Source: Paraflavitalea soli (GTDB lineage: Bacteria > Bacteroidota > Bacteroidia > Chitinophagales > Chitinophagaceae). Taken from it: 64,000 nucleotides of DNA. The notes under the pieces are model-generated. The model had not been told where the DNA came from. It was given only the letters and a program-made list of their open reading frames with translations, and searched no databases. Location of the stretch: the NCBI RefSeq assembly GCF_003555545.1, contig NZ_CP032157.1:4778546-4842545 (forward strand), written 5' to 3'. This document shows positions 15,623 to 24,047 of the stretch, in pieces. A program made the translations under genes and the position numbers. How positions within the stretch are numbered: the first letter of the stretch is position 1; each line of letters opens with the position of its first letter.

Positions 15623-16501
15623 TTATAAGATCTCCTGCACATGCTTTTTAATATTACTCGCAATCTTCTGCGTAGGCAGGTCATTGGCATCATTGCCAAA
15701 AGGATCTTCTATTTCCTCCGCGATCAGCTCAAGACTGGCCAGTACATAAAAGATAAAAGCCACAACCGGTATAGCAATATACCCCAGGCTGAAAACAAAG
15801 CTCAGCGGCAGCGTCATCACATAAAAGAAAATGAACTTCTTCAGGAACACACTATAGGAAAATGGGATGGGAGTATTTTTGATCCTTTCACAAGCCCCAC
15901 ACACATCTGTAAATGATTGCAATTCCGCTGTCAGGGTGATTAACTGATCGCCCGATACAATACCTTCCTGGTTCAGCCGGTACACCCGTTTCAACAATAA
16001 GGCCGCCACCTGGTTGGGTATGTGCTTCGCATGGTCCAGCTCGCCCAACTCAGGGTGTTCTTTATCATCCAGCGCCAGCCGCGTGCTTTCTTCACCAAGG
16101 TGGCGGGTAAGTACATTGGCATACATGGGTATTACCCGGCGGAAAAAAGCCCGGTTGCCTTCATCTGTAGCGTCCAGTATCGCATTCATTTTAATAGCCA
16201 GGTTGCGGCTGTTGTTCACCAGCGCTCCCCACAGTTTACGCCCCTCCCACCAACGGTCATAGGCCGTATTCGTACGGAATACCAGCAGCATAGAGATCAC
16301 AAAACTCAGCAGGTTATTCATCAATGAGATATTCTTGAGGTAATTACCTTGACTCAATTTGAGTACCTCCAACTCTAAAAAAGCGATCAATGCCGTATAC
16401 ACACTAATGCCCAGAATAAGAGGGACCAGCGTCCTTAACGTATCAGCCTTATGAAAGCGAAAAACAAACGAGAACCAGTCTTTAGGATTATAAGTGATCA
16501 T
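15623..16501 (-). CDS. Bestrophin family ion channel protein
   Basis: A 292-residue integral membrane protein of the bacterial bestrophin group (UPF0187/YneE-like). Recognisable blocks are the N-terminal MITYNPKDWFSFVFRFHKAD, the first helices ending in LLVFRTNTAYDRWWEGRKLW, and the C-terminal IAEEIEDPFGNDANDLP. The last is the conserved bestrophin acidic motif. The family forms pentameric ion channels; bacterial homologues conduct cations or anions depending on the member, so selectivity is not assigned. The gene is read leftward and shares a short intergenic space with the convergent BrkB gene. Confidence 0.92.
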   Translation of the reverse strand: MITYNPKDWFSFVFRFHKADTLRTLVPLILGISVYTALIAFLELEVLKLSQGNYLKNISLMNNLLSFVISMLLVFRTNTAYDRWWEGRKLWGALVNNSRNLAIKMNAILDATDEGNRAFFRRVIPMYANVLTRHLGEESTRLALDDKEHPELGELDHAKHIPNQVAALLLKRVYRLNQEGIVSGDQLITLTAELQSFTDVCGACERIKNTPIPFSYSVFLKKFIFFYVMTLPLSFVFSLGYIAIPVVAFIFYVLASLELIAEEIEDPFGNDANDLPTQKIASNIKKHVQEIL

Positions 16502-17094
16502 ACTACAAAAATAATAGCCGGTGGGAAATGAAAAAGAGGTTGTTCAAAAGTAAGCTTTAATAATTCCGTGTTCCGCAGAACACCACCATAGGCGGCAAAA
16601 TCAAAGAACGCAAGTTTAATCATTCATGTTCTTCATCATTGCGTTTTCCCCCTTTGTTTAATTGCGAAATCAGGCTCTTTTGACAACCTCTAATATCTTT
16701 AGATGGATACAATATAATAAATAGAGATGGGTATTTAGTCAATCCAGGCAGTAGCGCCGGGAGGTACGGATGGTATAATACAGCCTTGCTGAACACCCGT
16801 AAAATTAAGACGCTTTTTTGTAAACTCCAATACTCCACAGCAGGAAAACCAGATCATTACGCATGGAAAGCGAACAGATACGTACTATTACAAATATTAT
16901 TGGTATTTTCTACATATAGCATCCCCTTCCAGTCAACCCGCTGGTCACACCTCTACCCCCAATAACCAATTCCCCGCCACTTCCAACTCCTCAGGCAGGC
17001 ATCTTCAGGCATCGGATTTGTAATAACTGTGTTGCGCCTTTTTCAAACCAGTCTGACTGTTTTTACCTGGCTTATTCATGTAAAAATTAAGTGT
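16502..17094. other. 593-base intergenic region with MITE-like element
   Basis: Holds an element of about 157 bp at 16535-16691 bounded by imperfect inverted repeats (GAGGTTGTTCAAAAG on the left, CTTTTGACAACCTC on the right, one-base indel). Inside is a perfect GTGTTC-CGCA-GAACAC hairpin at 16567-16582. No transposase gene is present. The rest up to 17094 shows no coding signal. Confidence 0.4.
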
Positions 17095-17793
17095 ATGACT
17101 AAGTATAACTTCCTCTGCCACCTGGTACGCCCTACCTGCCTTTTATACCTGTTCCTGGCTGGCAATGCCTTGCAGGCACGGCCCCTAATGAACTTTCCAC
17201 CTGTCATCGCCACTCACTCCGAACCATCGGCAAAGGTGGGTAATTTCCTCGCCACTCTGCCCATTACCCTGCTCTCCTTCTCTGCAAAAGCGCAAACAGG
17301 CTACAATGAGCTACGCTGGAAGATCATCCGGGAGGTGGATCTCAGAGAATTCTCGATTGAATACAGCGAGAATGGCATTGACTGGAACAAAGCAGGCATC
17401 GTACTTCCGCTGCCAAATAATGTAGACCCGGAATACAGCTTCAAACATTCCACCACCATAGAAGGAAATATATACTACCGCCTCAAAATGATAGCCAGGG
17501 ACTACAATTATACCTATTCACCCATCATTGCCCTTGATACCTGGCCCGAAAAAGGCCAGGAACTACAACTTTTCCCTACTGTCAACAGGTATGGCCAGTT
17601 ACAGGCACTGGTCAATGAACCCTTCGGTAACCTGCAGGTATTCAATATGCAGGGACAAATGCTCATGACCCGCAACCTGCAAAACCAAACAGGCATCATC
17701 CGGCTCGATGTCAGCGCCTTCAGCAAGGGCACCTATATTGTATGTGCAAGCCGCCCCGACAAAAAAGTAAGTAAGACCTTCATGGTACTTTAA
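17095..17793 (+). CDS. Secreted protein with type IX secretion C-terminal sorting domain
   Basis: A 232-residue protein starting at MTKYNFLCHL; the frame is open further upstream but has no good ATG there. A signal peptide runs to about residue 28 (LLYLFLAGNALQA). The middle part, about 60-150, is a beta domain (LRWKIIREVDLREFSIEYSE and YRLKMIARDYNYTYSPII) typical of the segment before sorting domains. From about 157 the type A sorting domain follows: LQLFPTVN, LQVFNMQGQML, LDVSAFSKGTYIV and KTFMVL. Such domains direct export through the type IX system, implying that the host has one. No enzymatic domain is present, so the protein is probably structural or a fragment-sized adhesin. A terminator follows. 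Confidence 0.82.
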   Translation: MTKYNFLCHLVRPTCLLYLFLAGNALQARPLMNFPPVIATHSEPSAKVGNFLATLPITLLSFSAKAQTGYNELRWKIIREVDLREFSIEYSENGIDWNKAGIVLPLPNNVDPEYSFKHSTTIEGNIYYRLKMIARDYNYTYSPIIALDTWPEKGQELQLFPTVNRYGQLQALVNEPFGNLQVFNMQGQMLMTRNLQNQTGIIRLDVSAFSKGTYIVCASRPDKKVSKTFMVL

Positions 17794-17839
17794 ATTATTA
17801 AACATACTCATCCCTTAGAAAACAAAAGCTCTGAATGCC

Positions 17840-17864
17840 AAACCCGGCAAATGCCGGGTTTTTA
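17840..17864 (+). terminator. Rho-independent terminator
   Basis: AAACCCGGC/GCCGGGTTT stem with an AAAT loop and T-run, after the sorting-domain protein. Confidence 0.85.
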
Positions 17865-17971
17865 TTTGCCCGGTAGGGAGACACTGAAATATTTTCGCAA
17901 TTTTGTCCTGCTCCCCCTTCTTTATTCGTCATGCTTGCGACAACGACATTTAATCATGCTAAAAACCATTT

Positions 17972-18325
17972 ATGAAAGAGTTTATGTTCATTTTTAAAGG
18001 GCCCTATTATGAAGACATGGGCCTGAGTGCGGCAGAAGCTGAAGCCAATATGTACAAATGGCTCGATTGGGTACAGCAACTCAAAAATGAGGGTGTGTAC
18101 GTGGAAGGACGTCCATTGATCAAAGCAGGCAAAACCCTTTCCGGTAAAAACCCTGTAGTGACCGATGGCCCTTTTGCAGAAAGCAAGGAACTCGTAGGCG
18201 GCTATTTTATTATCAAGGCCAGCACCATCGAAGAAGCATTGAAACATGCCAACGGTTATCCCGATTTTGAATTCGACGGCGCAGTGGAAGTAAGGGAAGT
18301 GCAGGTCATTCCCGGAGCCATGTAA
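17972..18325 (+). CDS. YCII-related (DGPF) protein
   Basis: A 117-residue dimeric alpha+beta-barrel type protein of the YCII/DGPF family. The family motif TDGPFAESKE is at residues 64-73, preceded by GKNPVV and followed by LVGGYFIIKASTIEEALKHA, the usual helix. Biochemical activity of these proteins is mostly unknown. It lies 59 bases upstream of an ECF sigma factor of the large, C-terminally extended type. DGPF proteins are the standard genomic neighbours of the ECF42 group, so the two genes almost certainly form a regulatory unit in which the DGPF gene is the target. Confidence 0.9.
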   Translation: MKEFMFIFKGPYYEDMGLSAAEAEANMYKWLDWVQQLKNEGVYVEGRPLIKAGKTLSGKNPVVTDGPFAESKELVGGYFIIKASTIEEALKHANGYPDFEFDGAVEVREVQVIPGAM

Positions 18326-18345
18326 GAAACATACAACAACATTCC

Positions 18346-18384
18346 GTTACCGGTTGCCCGTCATCAGACAAGGTAACCGGTAAC
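18346..18384 (+). promoter_or_regulatory. 10-bp perfect inverted repeat abutting the ECF42 start
   Basis: GTTACCGGTT (18346-18355) and AACCGGTAAC (18375-18384) are perfect complements with a 19-base loop that contains the only purine-rich AAGG. The right arm touches the proposed TTG start at 18385. In RNA it could hide the ribosome site; in DNA it could be an operator. Confidence 0.45.
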
Positions 18385-19683
18385 TTGTATTTCAAATCCA
18401 GGCCTTTGGCACAGGAATCTCCCCAGCAGGTTGTAGACCATCTGTTCCGCCATGAATCCGGAAAGATGATCGCTGTGCTTACCCGCGTATTTGGTACCCA
18501 CAACCTGGGTATGGTAGAAGATGTGGTACAGGATGCTTTCCTGAAAGCTGCCCAAACATGGCGTTATGGCCAGCTGCCCGATAATCCTGCAGCCTGGCTT
18601 ATCCACGTAGCCAAAAACAAAGCCATTGACATCATACGCCGTGAACACCATTTCCGTCTCTATTCACAGGAACTCGCTTACCAGCTAAAAACAGAAGCAG
18701 AAGAAGCCGTCGAGCATTTCTTCCTCGATACTGAAATTGCCGACAGCCAGTTACGCATGATATTCGCCTGCTGCCACCCCGCTCTCAAGGAAGAAGACCA
18801 GATAGCACTCACCCTCAAAACCGTATCCGCATTCAGTGCCGCAGAAATAGCTCGCGCCCTCGTCACCAATGAAGCAACCATTCAGAAACGATTGTATCGT
18901 GCCAAACAATTTCTGAAAGAGGTCCACATCCCCCTGGAAATTCCAACAGGAGAACAGTTAACACAACGACTGGAGATCGTATACGCTGTATTATATCTCC
19001 TGTTCAATGAAGGCTACAATTCAGGCAAAGAAGATGAACTCATCCGTCGCGACCTCTGCGTGGAAGCCATGCGTTTAGGCGTACTGTTATCCCGGCAGAC
19101 TGTAGGCAGCCGCCCCGCCACCTTTGCCCTCCTGGCACTCATGTGTTTCCAGGCTTCCCGATTTGAAAGCCGCATAAGCGAGAACAATACCATCATCCTG
19201 TTGCAAAACCAGGACCGCAGCACCTGGAACAGAGACCTTATCAGGAGAGGATTTCAATACCTCAACCATTCCTCACAAGGACAGGCATTGACCATCTACC
19301 ATATCGAATCTGCTATTGCAGCCGAACACTGTATAGCAGAAGCTTTTGAAAATACCAACTGGCAACGGATGCGCTACCTCTACGATCTACTGCTCGACAT
19401 AAAACCAACACCATTGGTACGATTAAACCGTGCCATTGTATTGGCCCAAATGAACCAGGGCGCAGAAGCAATCCAGGAGATCTGGAATATTGAAGGCATC
19501 GAAAAGCTGGTAGCCGCCCAATATCTTTATTCCGCTGTGCTGGGCGATCTCTATTGGCAGCTGGGAGATAGCAACAATGCCAGCAGATACCTTCGCCAGG
19601 CCTACGACCTCACCACTTCCCTCGCAGAAAAAAAGCTCATCCAGGAAAAGATCGAACAAGCAGAAAAGCTCCACATGAATTAA
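18385..19683 (+). CDS. ECF42-type RNA polymerase sigma factor
   Basis: A 432-residue sigma factor, far longer than ordinary ECF proteins. Regions 2 and 4 occupy about residues 15-185: MVEDVVQDAFLKAAQTWRYG, NPAAWLIHVAKNKAIDIIRR and ALTLKTVSAFSAAEIARAL. The remaining 240 residues are helical and TPR-like (LEIVYAVLYLLFNEGYNSG, RLNRAIVLAQMNQGAEAI), the extension characteristic of ECF42. Unlike most ECFs, this group has no anti-sigma factor; the C-terminal extension is thought to be needed for activity. The only start near the conserved N-terminus is TTG at 18385, directly after a perfect inverted repeat. The preceding DGPF gene supports the assignment. Confidence 0.88.
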   Translation: MYFKSRPLAQESPQQVVDHLFRHESGKMIAVLTRVFGTHNLGMVEDVVQDAFLKAAQTWRYGQLPDNPAAWLIHVAKNKAIDIIRREHHFRLYSQELAYQLKTEAEEAVEHFFLDTEIADSQLRMIFACCHPALKEEDQIALTLKTVSAFSAAEIARALVTNEATIQKRLYRAKQFLKEVHIPLEIPTGEQLTQRLEIVYAVLYLLFNEGYNSGKEDELIRRDLCVEAMRLGVLLSRQTVGSRPATFALLALMCFQASRFESRISENNTIILLQNQDRSTWNRDLIRRGFQYLNHSSQGQALTIYHIESAIAAEHCIAEAFENTNWQRMRYLYDLLLDIKPTPLVRLNRAIVLAQMNQGAEAIQEIWNIEGIEKLVAAQYLYSAVLGDLYWQLGDSNNASRYLRQAYDLTTSLAEKKLIQEKIEQAEKLHMN

Positions 19684-19726
19684 ATGCTGTTGTTAGACTG
19701 AACCTGTCGAAGTCTTCTCGTTGCTT

Positions 19727-19734
19727 TACATTTG
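19727..19734 (+). promoter_or_regulatory. -7 element TACATTTG
   Basis: Exact TAnnTTTG match ending four bases before the ATG at 19739; predicts a leaderless message. Confidence 0.55.
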
Positions 19735-19738
19735 CACC

Positions 19739-21043
19739 ATGAAGTCATGGCTCATAAGCTTGCTGGGCTTGCTCTTGTGGCAGGTGATCGCCACTGCCCA
19801 ACCGCGCAGGGAGGATATCTATTCCGGTTTTGTGTTGTATGATAAAAGAGCCTGGCTGGAGAAAGACCTGCGCGAGAATGTAATTGGCCGCACATTCTCC
19901 CAGGCCATCGACAGCAATTCCGAATACCGCTTTGAATCCGCCTGCCTGGCCATTGCCCAGTTCCAGCTTTCCGGTCCTGAAGTAGCCAACGGATTTGATA
20001 AACTCTTTCTCCAATACGATTCCCTGCAGTACGATACCAAAAGAGCCTTGCTGGAAGCAGTATATGCCATTTATCCCGGCGCCTATGCACAGCAGGTACA
20101 AAATGTGTTGTTGAAAGAAACCAACCCCAGGCTCTTTGCCATGAGTGCCGCCTATCTTTTCCGGCAGGATACCTCCATCAACAAAGCAAATGAGATCAAG
20201 ATCAGGATGGTGGAACAGTTCAGCAATTATGATTCAATACCCTTGCTGCTCGCATTGGAAAGCTACCTCAACAATTTCCTGCCAAATAAAGCCCATAAAA
20301 CACCCGATATAACAGCCCTGTTTGCCAACCAGGCTTCCCGAAAGCAAAAGACCATTTATTCTTTCCAACGCTGGAACCGCGATTATCCAGGCCTCGCCAT
20401 TGTACAGGATGCAGCAGGCCGTTTTATGCGTCACCCCGATGGACGCCTGATGATCTTTGAACAATTGGCCCGCTCCGCTTCCGACCTGCCTTATTTTATT
20501 ACCAATGGCAGCACCCCACAAGGCATTTACAGCATACAAGGCACAGCCTCTTCCAAAAACACATTGATAGGTCCAACCCCCAACCTCCAACTGATAATGC
20601 CCAATGAAAGCAACTGGGATAACTATTTCCAGTTACCTCCCTGGGAACATTGGGACAGTACCCGCGATTCAATGGCCGCCTACCTCGATCTGTTGCCACC
20701 CTCCTGGAGAAAGTACACTCCCATAACCGAAGTCTTCCAGGCAGGTTTGATTGGCCGGTCTGAGATCATTGCCCACGGCACTACCATCGACCCCGAATAT
20801 TTTAAGAGCAAGCCCTGGTATCCCCTCACTCCTACCAATGGTTGTCTTTGCGCCAAAGAACTGTGGAATGTATCAAATGGCCACCTCCTCGTCAGCGAGC
20901 AATTTAATCTCGTAAGTACTTTCATGGCAACACCCGGCGGCAAAGGCTATCTCTTTGTCATTAACCTCGATGATCAGCACGCCCCCGTAAGTCGGGCAGA
21001 GTTGGAACGATATGTAAAAGCCTACGAACGCAGCAGGTATTAA
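19739..21043 (+). CDS. Exported protein with L,D-transpeptidase (YkuD)-like C-terminal part
   Basis: A 434-residue protein with a signal peptide (SWLISLLGLLLWQVIATAQ). About 200 residues of helical, unrecognised sequence follow (LLEAVYAIYPGAYAQQVQ, LLLALESYLNNFLP). The C-terminal third has features of YkuD-type L,D-transpeptidases: NGSTPQGIYSIQG near 256-268, His346 in IAHGTTIDP, and TPTNGCLCAKELW with Cys369. The spacing from His to Cys (about 23 residues) fits the catalytic HxxxxxxS-x-G-C pattern, though Arg after the cysteine is replaced by Leu-Cys. If active it would cross-link peptidoglycan or anchor proteins. The assignment is an inference from motif order. The gene starts next to a perfect -7 element. 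Confidence 0.6.
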   Translation: MKSWLISLLGLLLWQVIATAQPRREDIYSGFVLYDKRAWLEKDLRENVIGRTFSQAIDSNSEYRFESACLAIAQFQLSGPEVANGFDKLFLQYDSLQYDTKRALLEAVYAIYPGAYAQQVQNVLLKETNPRLFAMSAAYLFRQDTSINKANEIKIRMVEQFSNYDSIPLLLALESYLNNFLPNKAHKTPDITALFANQASRKQKTIYSFQRWNRDYPGLAIVQDAAGRFMRHPDGRLMIFEQLARSASDLPYFITNGSTPQGIYSIQGTASSKNTLIGPTPNLQLIMPNESNWDNYFQLPPWEHWDSTRDSMAAYLDLLPPSWRKYTPITEVFQAGLIGRSEIIAHGTTIDPEYFKSKPWYPLTPTNGCLCAKELWNVSNGHLLVSEQFNLVSTFMATPGGKGYLFVINLDDQHAPVSRAELERYVKAYERSRY

Positions 21044-21063
21044 ACCCGGATATATTTTTAAGG

Positions 21064-21071
21064 TAGATTTG
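21064..21071 (+). promoter_or_regulatory. -7 element TAGATTTG of the Kir channel gene
   Basis: Exact TAnnTTTG match 17 bases before the ATG at 21089. Confidence 0.5.
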
Positions 21072-21088
21072 CTATCAAATATTTTGTT

Positions 21089-22042
21089 ATGCCTGCTATC
21101 AAACGTGTAAATCCTGCTTCTAACATTAACGACGATACAGGTTTTGGAAGCAATACCTATAATAAAGGAGGCCGTTTTATCAACCGTGATGGCTCCTTCA
21201 ACCTGCAAAGAACAGGTGGCCCATTGCATGAAAGGATCAGCGTATACCATACCCTGCTCCACCTCTCATCCTGGAAGTTCTTTGGAGTCATCATCCTCTT
21301 TTTTATTGTCATCAACCTCTTGTATGCCACCGTCTATTTCCTGTTGGGCCCTTTCCAGTTCACTGGCATGCTCAGCACCACCAATCAATGGCAGGTATTC
21401 AAGGAAATGTATTTTTTCAGCACCGAAACATTTACGACAGTCGGTTACGGACGGGTAAATCCCATTGGAGACGGAGCCAATTTTGTAGCCTCCCTCGAAT
21501 CCCTCAACGGATTCCTCTCCCTGGCCATCTTTACCGGTCTTATCTATGGGCGATTCTCCAAACCACGGGCCTTCCTGGCCTTCAGTGACATTGCCGTAAT
21601 TGCACCCTATAAGAATATGACCGGCCTCATGTTTCGTTTTGCCTGCTATAAAGATCACCACACCCTTACCGATGTGGAAGTAAAAGCAACCATCGCCCTC
21701 CTGGTCCAGGAAAACAACCAACCCGTCTATAGATTCTTCGACCTGCCCCTTGAACGTAATAAGATCCAGAACCTTCCCATGAACTGGACCGTGGTCCATC
21801 CGATTGATGAACAAAGCCCCTTACAAGGGTTCACAGAGCAGGAACTCAGTGAAACAGACGTAGAATTGTATGTTTTAGTAAAAGGTTTTGATGATGTCTA
21901 TTCCAATACTGTACTCAAGCGCACATCCTATATACATAATGAGATCGTTTTTAACCGGAAATTTGTACCCATGTACCGCGAAACAGAGAGTACCACCATT
22001 CTTGAAATGCATAAGTTGAACGAAACCATTGCAGTATCCTGA
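21089..22042 (+). CDS. Inward-rectifier-type potassium channel (KirBac-like)
   Basis: A 317-residue channel subunit. The N-terminal slide-helix region precedes TM1 (FFGVIILFFIVINLLYATVY, about 64-83). The pore helix and selectivity filter are STETFTTVGYGR with TVGYG at 117-121. TM2 is FLSLAIFTGLIYGRFS (about 137-152). The C-terminal cytoplasmic beta-rich domain (about 153-310) has the Kir pattern: FSDIAVIAPYKNMTGLMFR, a conserved core ending in WTVVHPIDEQSPLQGFTEQE, and VLVKGFDD. Members conduct potassium and assemble as tetramers in the inner membrane. The gene appears monocistronic, with its own -7 element at 21064-21071. Confidence 0.95.
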   Translation: MPAIKRVNPASNINDDTGFGSNTYNKGGRFINRDGSFNLQRTGGPLHERISVYHTLLHLSSWKFFGVIILFFIVINLLYATVYFLLGPFQFTGMLSTTNQWQVFKEMYFFSTETFTTVGYGRVNPIGDGANFVASLESLNGFLSLAIFTGLIYGRFSKPRAFLAFSDIAVIAPYKNMTGLMFRFACYKDHHTLTDVEVKATIALLVQENNQPVYRFFDLPLERNKIQNLPMNWTVVHPIDEQSPLQGFTEQELSETDVELYVLVKGFDDVYSNTVLKRTSYIHNEIVFNRKFVPMYRETESTTILEMHKLNETIAVS

Positions 22043-22123
22043 TCCACCATAAAGCCATACCAATAAAAATGCCCCCGCTGAAGCGAAGGCATCTATCTAA
22101 GATATTATCGTCAATAACTAACC

Positions 22124-22969
22124 TTAATCCTTGCCCCTATTCAATTGCTTCACCTCACCATCACATAAAGCCCTGTTATAAATACGAATATCATCTATTA
22201 CACCATTGAAAAAGTAGGGGTACTGGCTGTTATCGTTTTTTCCGAAAAATACATCAGCAGGATTAGGCGTAAACGGTTTTGCAATATCCCTGGTATCTTT
22301 CAGCTCTCCATTGATATATATTTTCGAATGCCCGTTTTCATAAGTATACACGATATTATACCATTGTCCTGTTTTTGCAAAGACAGTATCCGTAAGAGCA
22401 TAAGGGCCTCCGCCTTGATTGTCTCCATAAGCTCCGCTAAATTTTTCTTTATTCAGGTCTACTGGTGTATTACATACCTGATCCGAAACACGTAAGGCAT
22501 AATATCCGTTTGAATATTCTGTAAAATAAGATTTCCCTAGTATTTGGTTGCCATGACACTCACCCCGGTAGAAATCATTTATTTTAACAACAGCTGCCAG
22601 CGTAATAGCCTGAGGTGGGTTAAGGCTGCTACTATTAGCAACTCGCATATAACTGGAAGTTCCGTTAAACAAATAAGCGCCATTTGCATTTCCAAAACGA
22701 TCCGCTGTTGTAGTAGCATTGTTGAATACAATATGGTTATTCTTACCACTACTATCATTTAGGTTACCACCTTTAAAATTGTACCAGGCTACCAGTCCAT
22801 CCTTCAGATCATAACAATTACAGTCAACAGTATCCCGGATGGTTATCGTATCCTTAATAATAACAGTATCGTAAATAGGTTCTTTTTGACAGGATACAAG
22901 CTGTGTGCCGGTAGAGAAAAACAAAAAATACAGGAGCAGGCTTCCTGAAACAATCTTTAAATACTTCAT
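22124..22969 (-). CDS. LamG-like (concanavalin A fold) lipoprotein
   Basis: A 281-residue lipoprotein with signal sequence and lipobox LVSC (Cys27). A short Thr/Asp-rich spacer with alternating DTVI-type repeats (about 33-50) leads into one LamG/concanavalin-A-like domain from about residue 58: GLVAWYNFKGGNLNDSSGKN at the start, GNANGAYLFNGTSSYMRV, QWYNIVYTYENGHSKIYING, and the closing GVIDDIRIYNRALCDGEVKQL. The domain class binds carbohydrates or proteins; the ligand is unknown. The gene is read leftward, convergent with the channel gene, and has no operon partner. Confidence 0.88.
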   Translation of the reverse strand: MKYLKIVSGSLLLYFLFFSTGTQLVSCQKEPIYDTVIIKDTITIRDTVDCNCYDLKDGLVAWYNFKGGNLNDSSGKNNHIVFNNATTTADRFGNANGAYLFNGTSSYMRVANSSSLNPPQAITLAAVVKINDFYRGECHGNQILGKSYFTEYSNGYYALRVSDQVCNTPVDLNKEKFSGAYGDNQGGGPYALTDTVFAKTGQWYNIVYTYENGHSKIYINGELKDTRDIAKPFTPNPADVFFGKNDNSQYPYFFNGVIDDIRIYNRALCDGEVKQLNRGKD

Positions 22970-23108
22970 ATACAGGGTTTAAAGTGAATTAGCAGGCAAG
23001 ATAGTCCCTATCTGCATACGCTTTTTACCAAACCCATATTCGTGCAGGAAACGGCCAAAAGCGTGTCATTTTAGCTTAAAGTCGTGCAGGCTACCCCCAT
23101 AAAATCAC

Positions 23109-23139
23109 AAAAAAATGCCCCACAGAAGCGGAGCATTTT
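23109..23139 (-). terminator. Terminator of ssb
   Basis: Read leftward, AAAATGC and GCATTTT arms with additional inner pairs end in a run of seven T. Confidence 0.7.
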
Positions 23140-23175
23140 AATACTTAAACTATAAAACAGTGGGATAGTACAACA

Positions 23176-23631
23176 TTAAAAAGGCAGGTCATCCATCGGC
23201 TCACCATAGTTACCACCGCTGGTAGCGGCAGCAGGTACTGCATTATTGGAGGGAGCAGCATAACTGGTATTGTTATTATTGCTGTAACCGCCACCTTGGT
23301 TATCGCCACCTTCAGTACGGCTGCCCAATAACTGAATACTCAATACACGCAGTGTCAGAGAAACACCCGTTGTGCCGTCATTCTTTGAATAGGTTCTGAT
23401 ATCAGGCGTTCCTTCTACATACACCTGAGTGCCTTTACGCAGGTAAGGTGCAATACCCGTACGGTCTGTCCAGTAAGCACACTCAACCCAAATGGTTTTA
23501 TCTTTCTGGTTTCCCTGGGCATCCTTAAATTTCTCCGTATGTGCTACGTTGAAGTTGATCACATTCTTTCCATTCACCGTGTTCGTAACACAATCTTTAC
23601 CCAGGTTACCGATTGCTTGCAATTTGATCAT
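23176..23631 (-). CDS. ssb: Single-stranded DNA-binding protein
   Basis: A 151-residue SSB. The N-terminal OB-fold (about 1-105) begins MIKLQAIGNLGKDCVTN and contains NFNVAHTEKFKD, WVECAYWTDRTG, YLRKGTQVYVEGTPDIRTY and LTLRVLSIQLLG. A disordered Gly/Asn/Ala-rich linker (about 106-143) follows. The acidic tip DDLPF at the extreme C-terminus is the motif through which SSB recruits replication and repair partners. It differs from the E. coli DDDIPF tip by one fewer acidic residue, which is common in Bacteroidota. Binds single-stranded DNA as a tetramer. It stands alone, divergent from mnmA. Confidence 0.95.
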   Translation of the reverse strand: MIKLQAIGNLGKDCVTNTVNGKNVINFNVAHTEKFKDAQGNQKDKTIWVECAYWTDRTGIAPYLRKGTQVYVEGTPDIRTYSKNDGTTGVSLTLRVLSIQLLGSRTEGGDNQGGGYSNNNNTSYAAPSNNAVPAAATSGGNYGEPMDDLPF

Positions 23632-24047
23632 ACTTAATAATTTTAGCTTCGTACTATTGTTTCAAAGGGCAATTTACACCTTCCTGCAACGGTAACCATA
23701 AATACTATTTTTGCTGTTAATAACATGTGAAGTATCCAAAAGTTGGAGCCTCCTTGGTCATTCTTCTGAAAGGATCAACATTCACCAATTGGTGTCAATC
23801 CATTCACACGCCAAAGCACACCCGATCTAAAAAGAAAAATATCCATTACTGCTTTACCCATCATGATCCGTCAGGATATTCGGCTTCCTGCCATAAAAAC
23901 CAGTTCAGCCTGTTTTGACCTTTTCCTATCATCCGTCATTACCTCCCTCTCCTCCCGACTTCCCGACTTCCCGACTTTTCTGCCTTTCCCCACTTCCCCG
24001 AACAGTTTGTATATTTGCCTGTTATTCTCCATACTAAACAAGCAAAA
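23632..24047. other. Divergent ssb/mnmA intergenic region with CCCGACTT triplication
   Basis: About 416 bases. The part near ssb is AT-rich and should hold its promoter. At 23953-23978 the word CCCGACTT is repeated three times in tandem inside a pyrimidine-rich stretch. No gene is supported. Confidence 0.5.
24010..24017 (+). promoter_or_regulatory. -7 element TATATTTG of mnmA
   Basis: Exact TAnnTTTG match; the ATG at 24048 would have a leader of about 25 bases. Confidence 0.55.

Noticed and set aside
16620-16838. Leftward 72-codon ORF overlapping the MITE-like element
   Set aside because: Protein sequence matches no family I recognise and the frame crosses the element's boundary.
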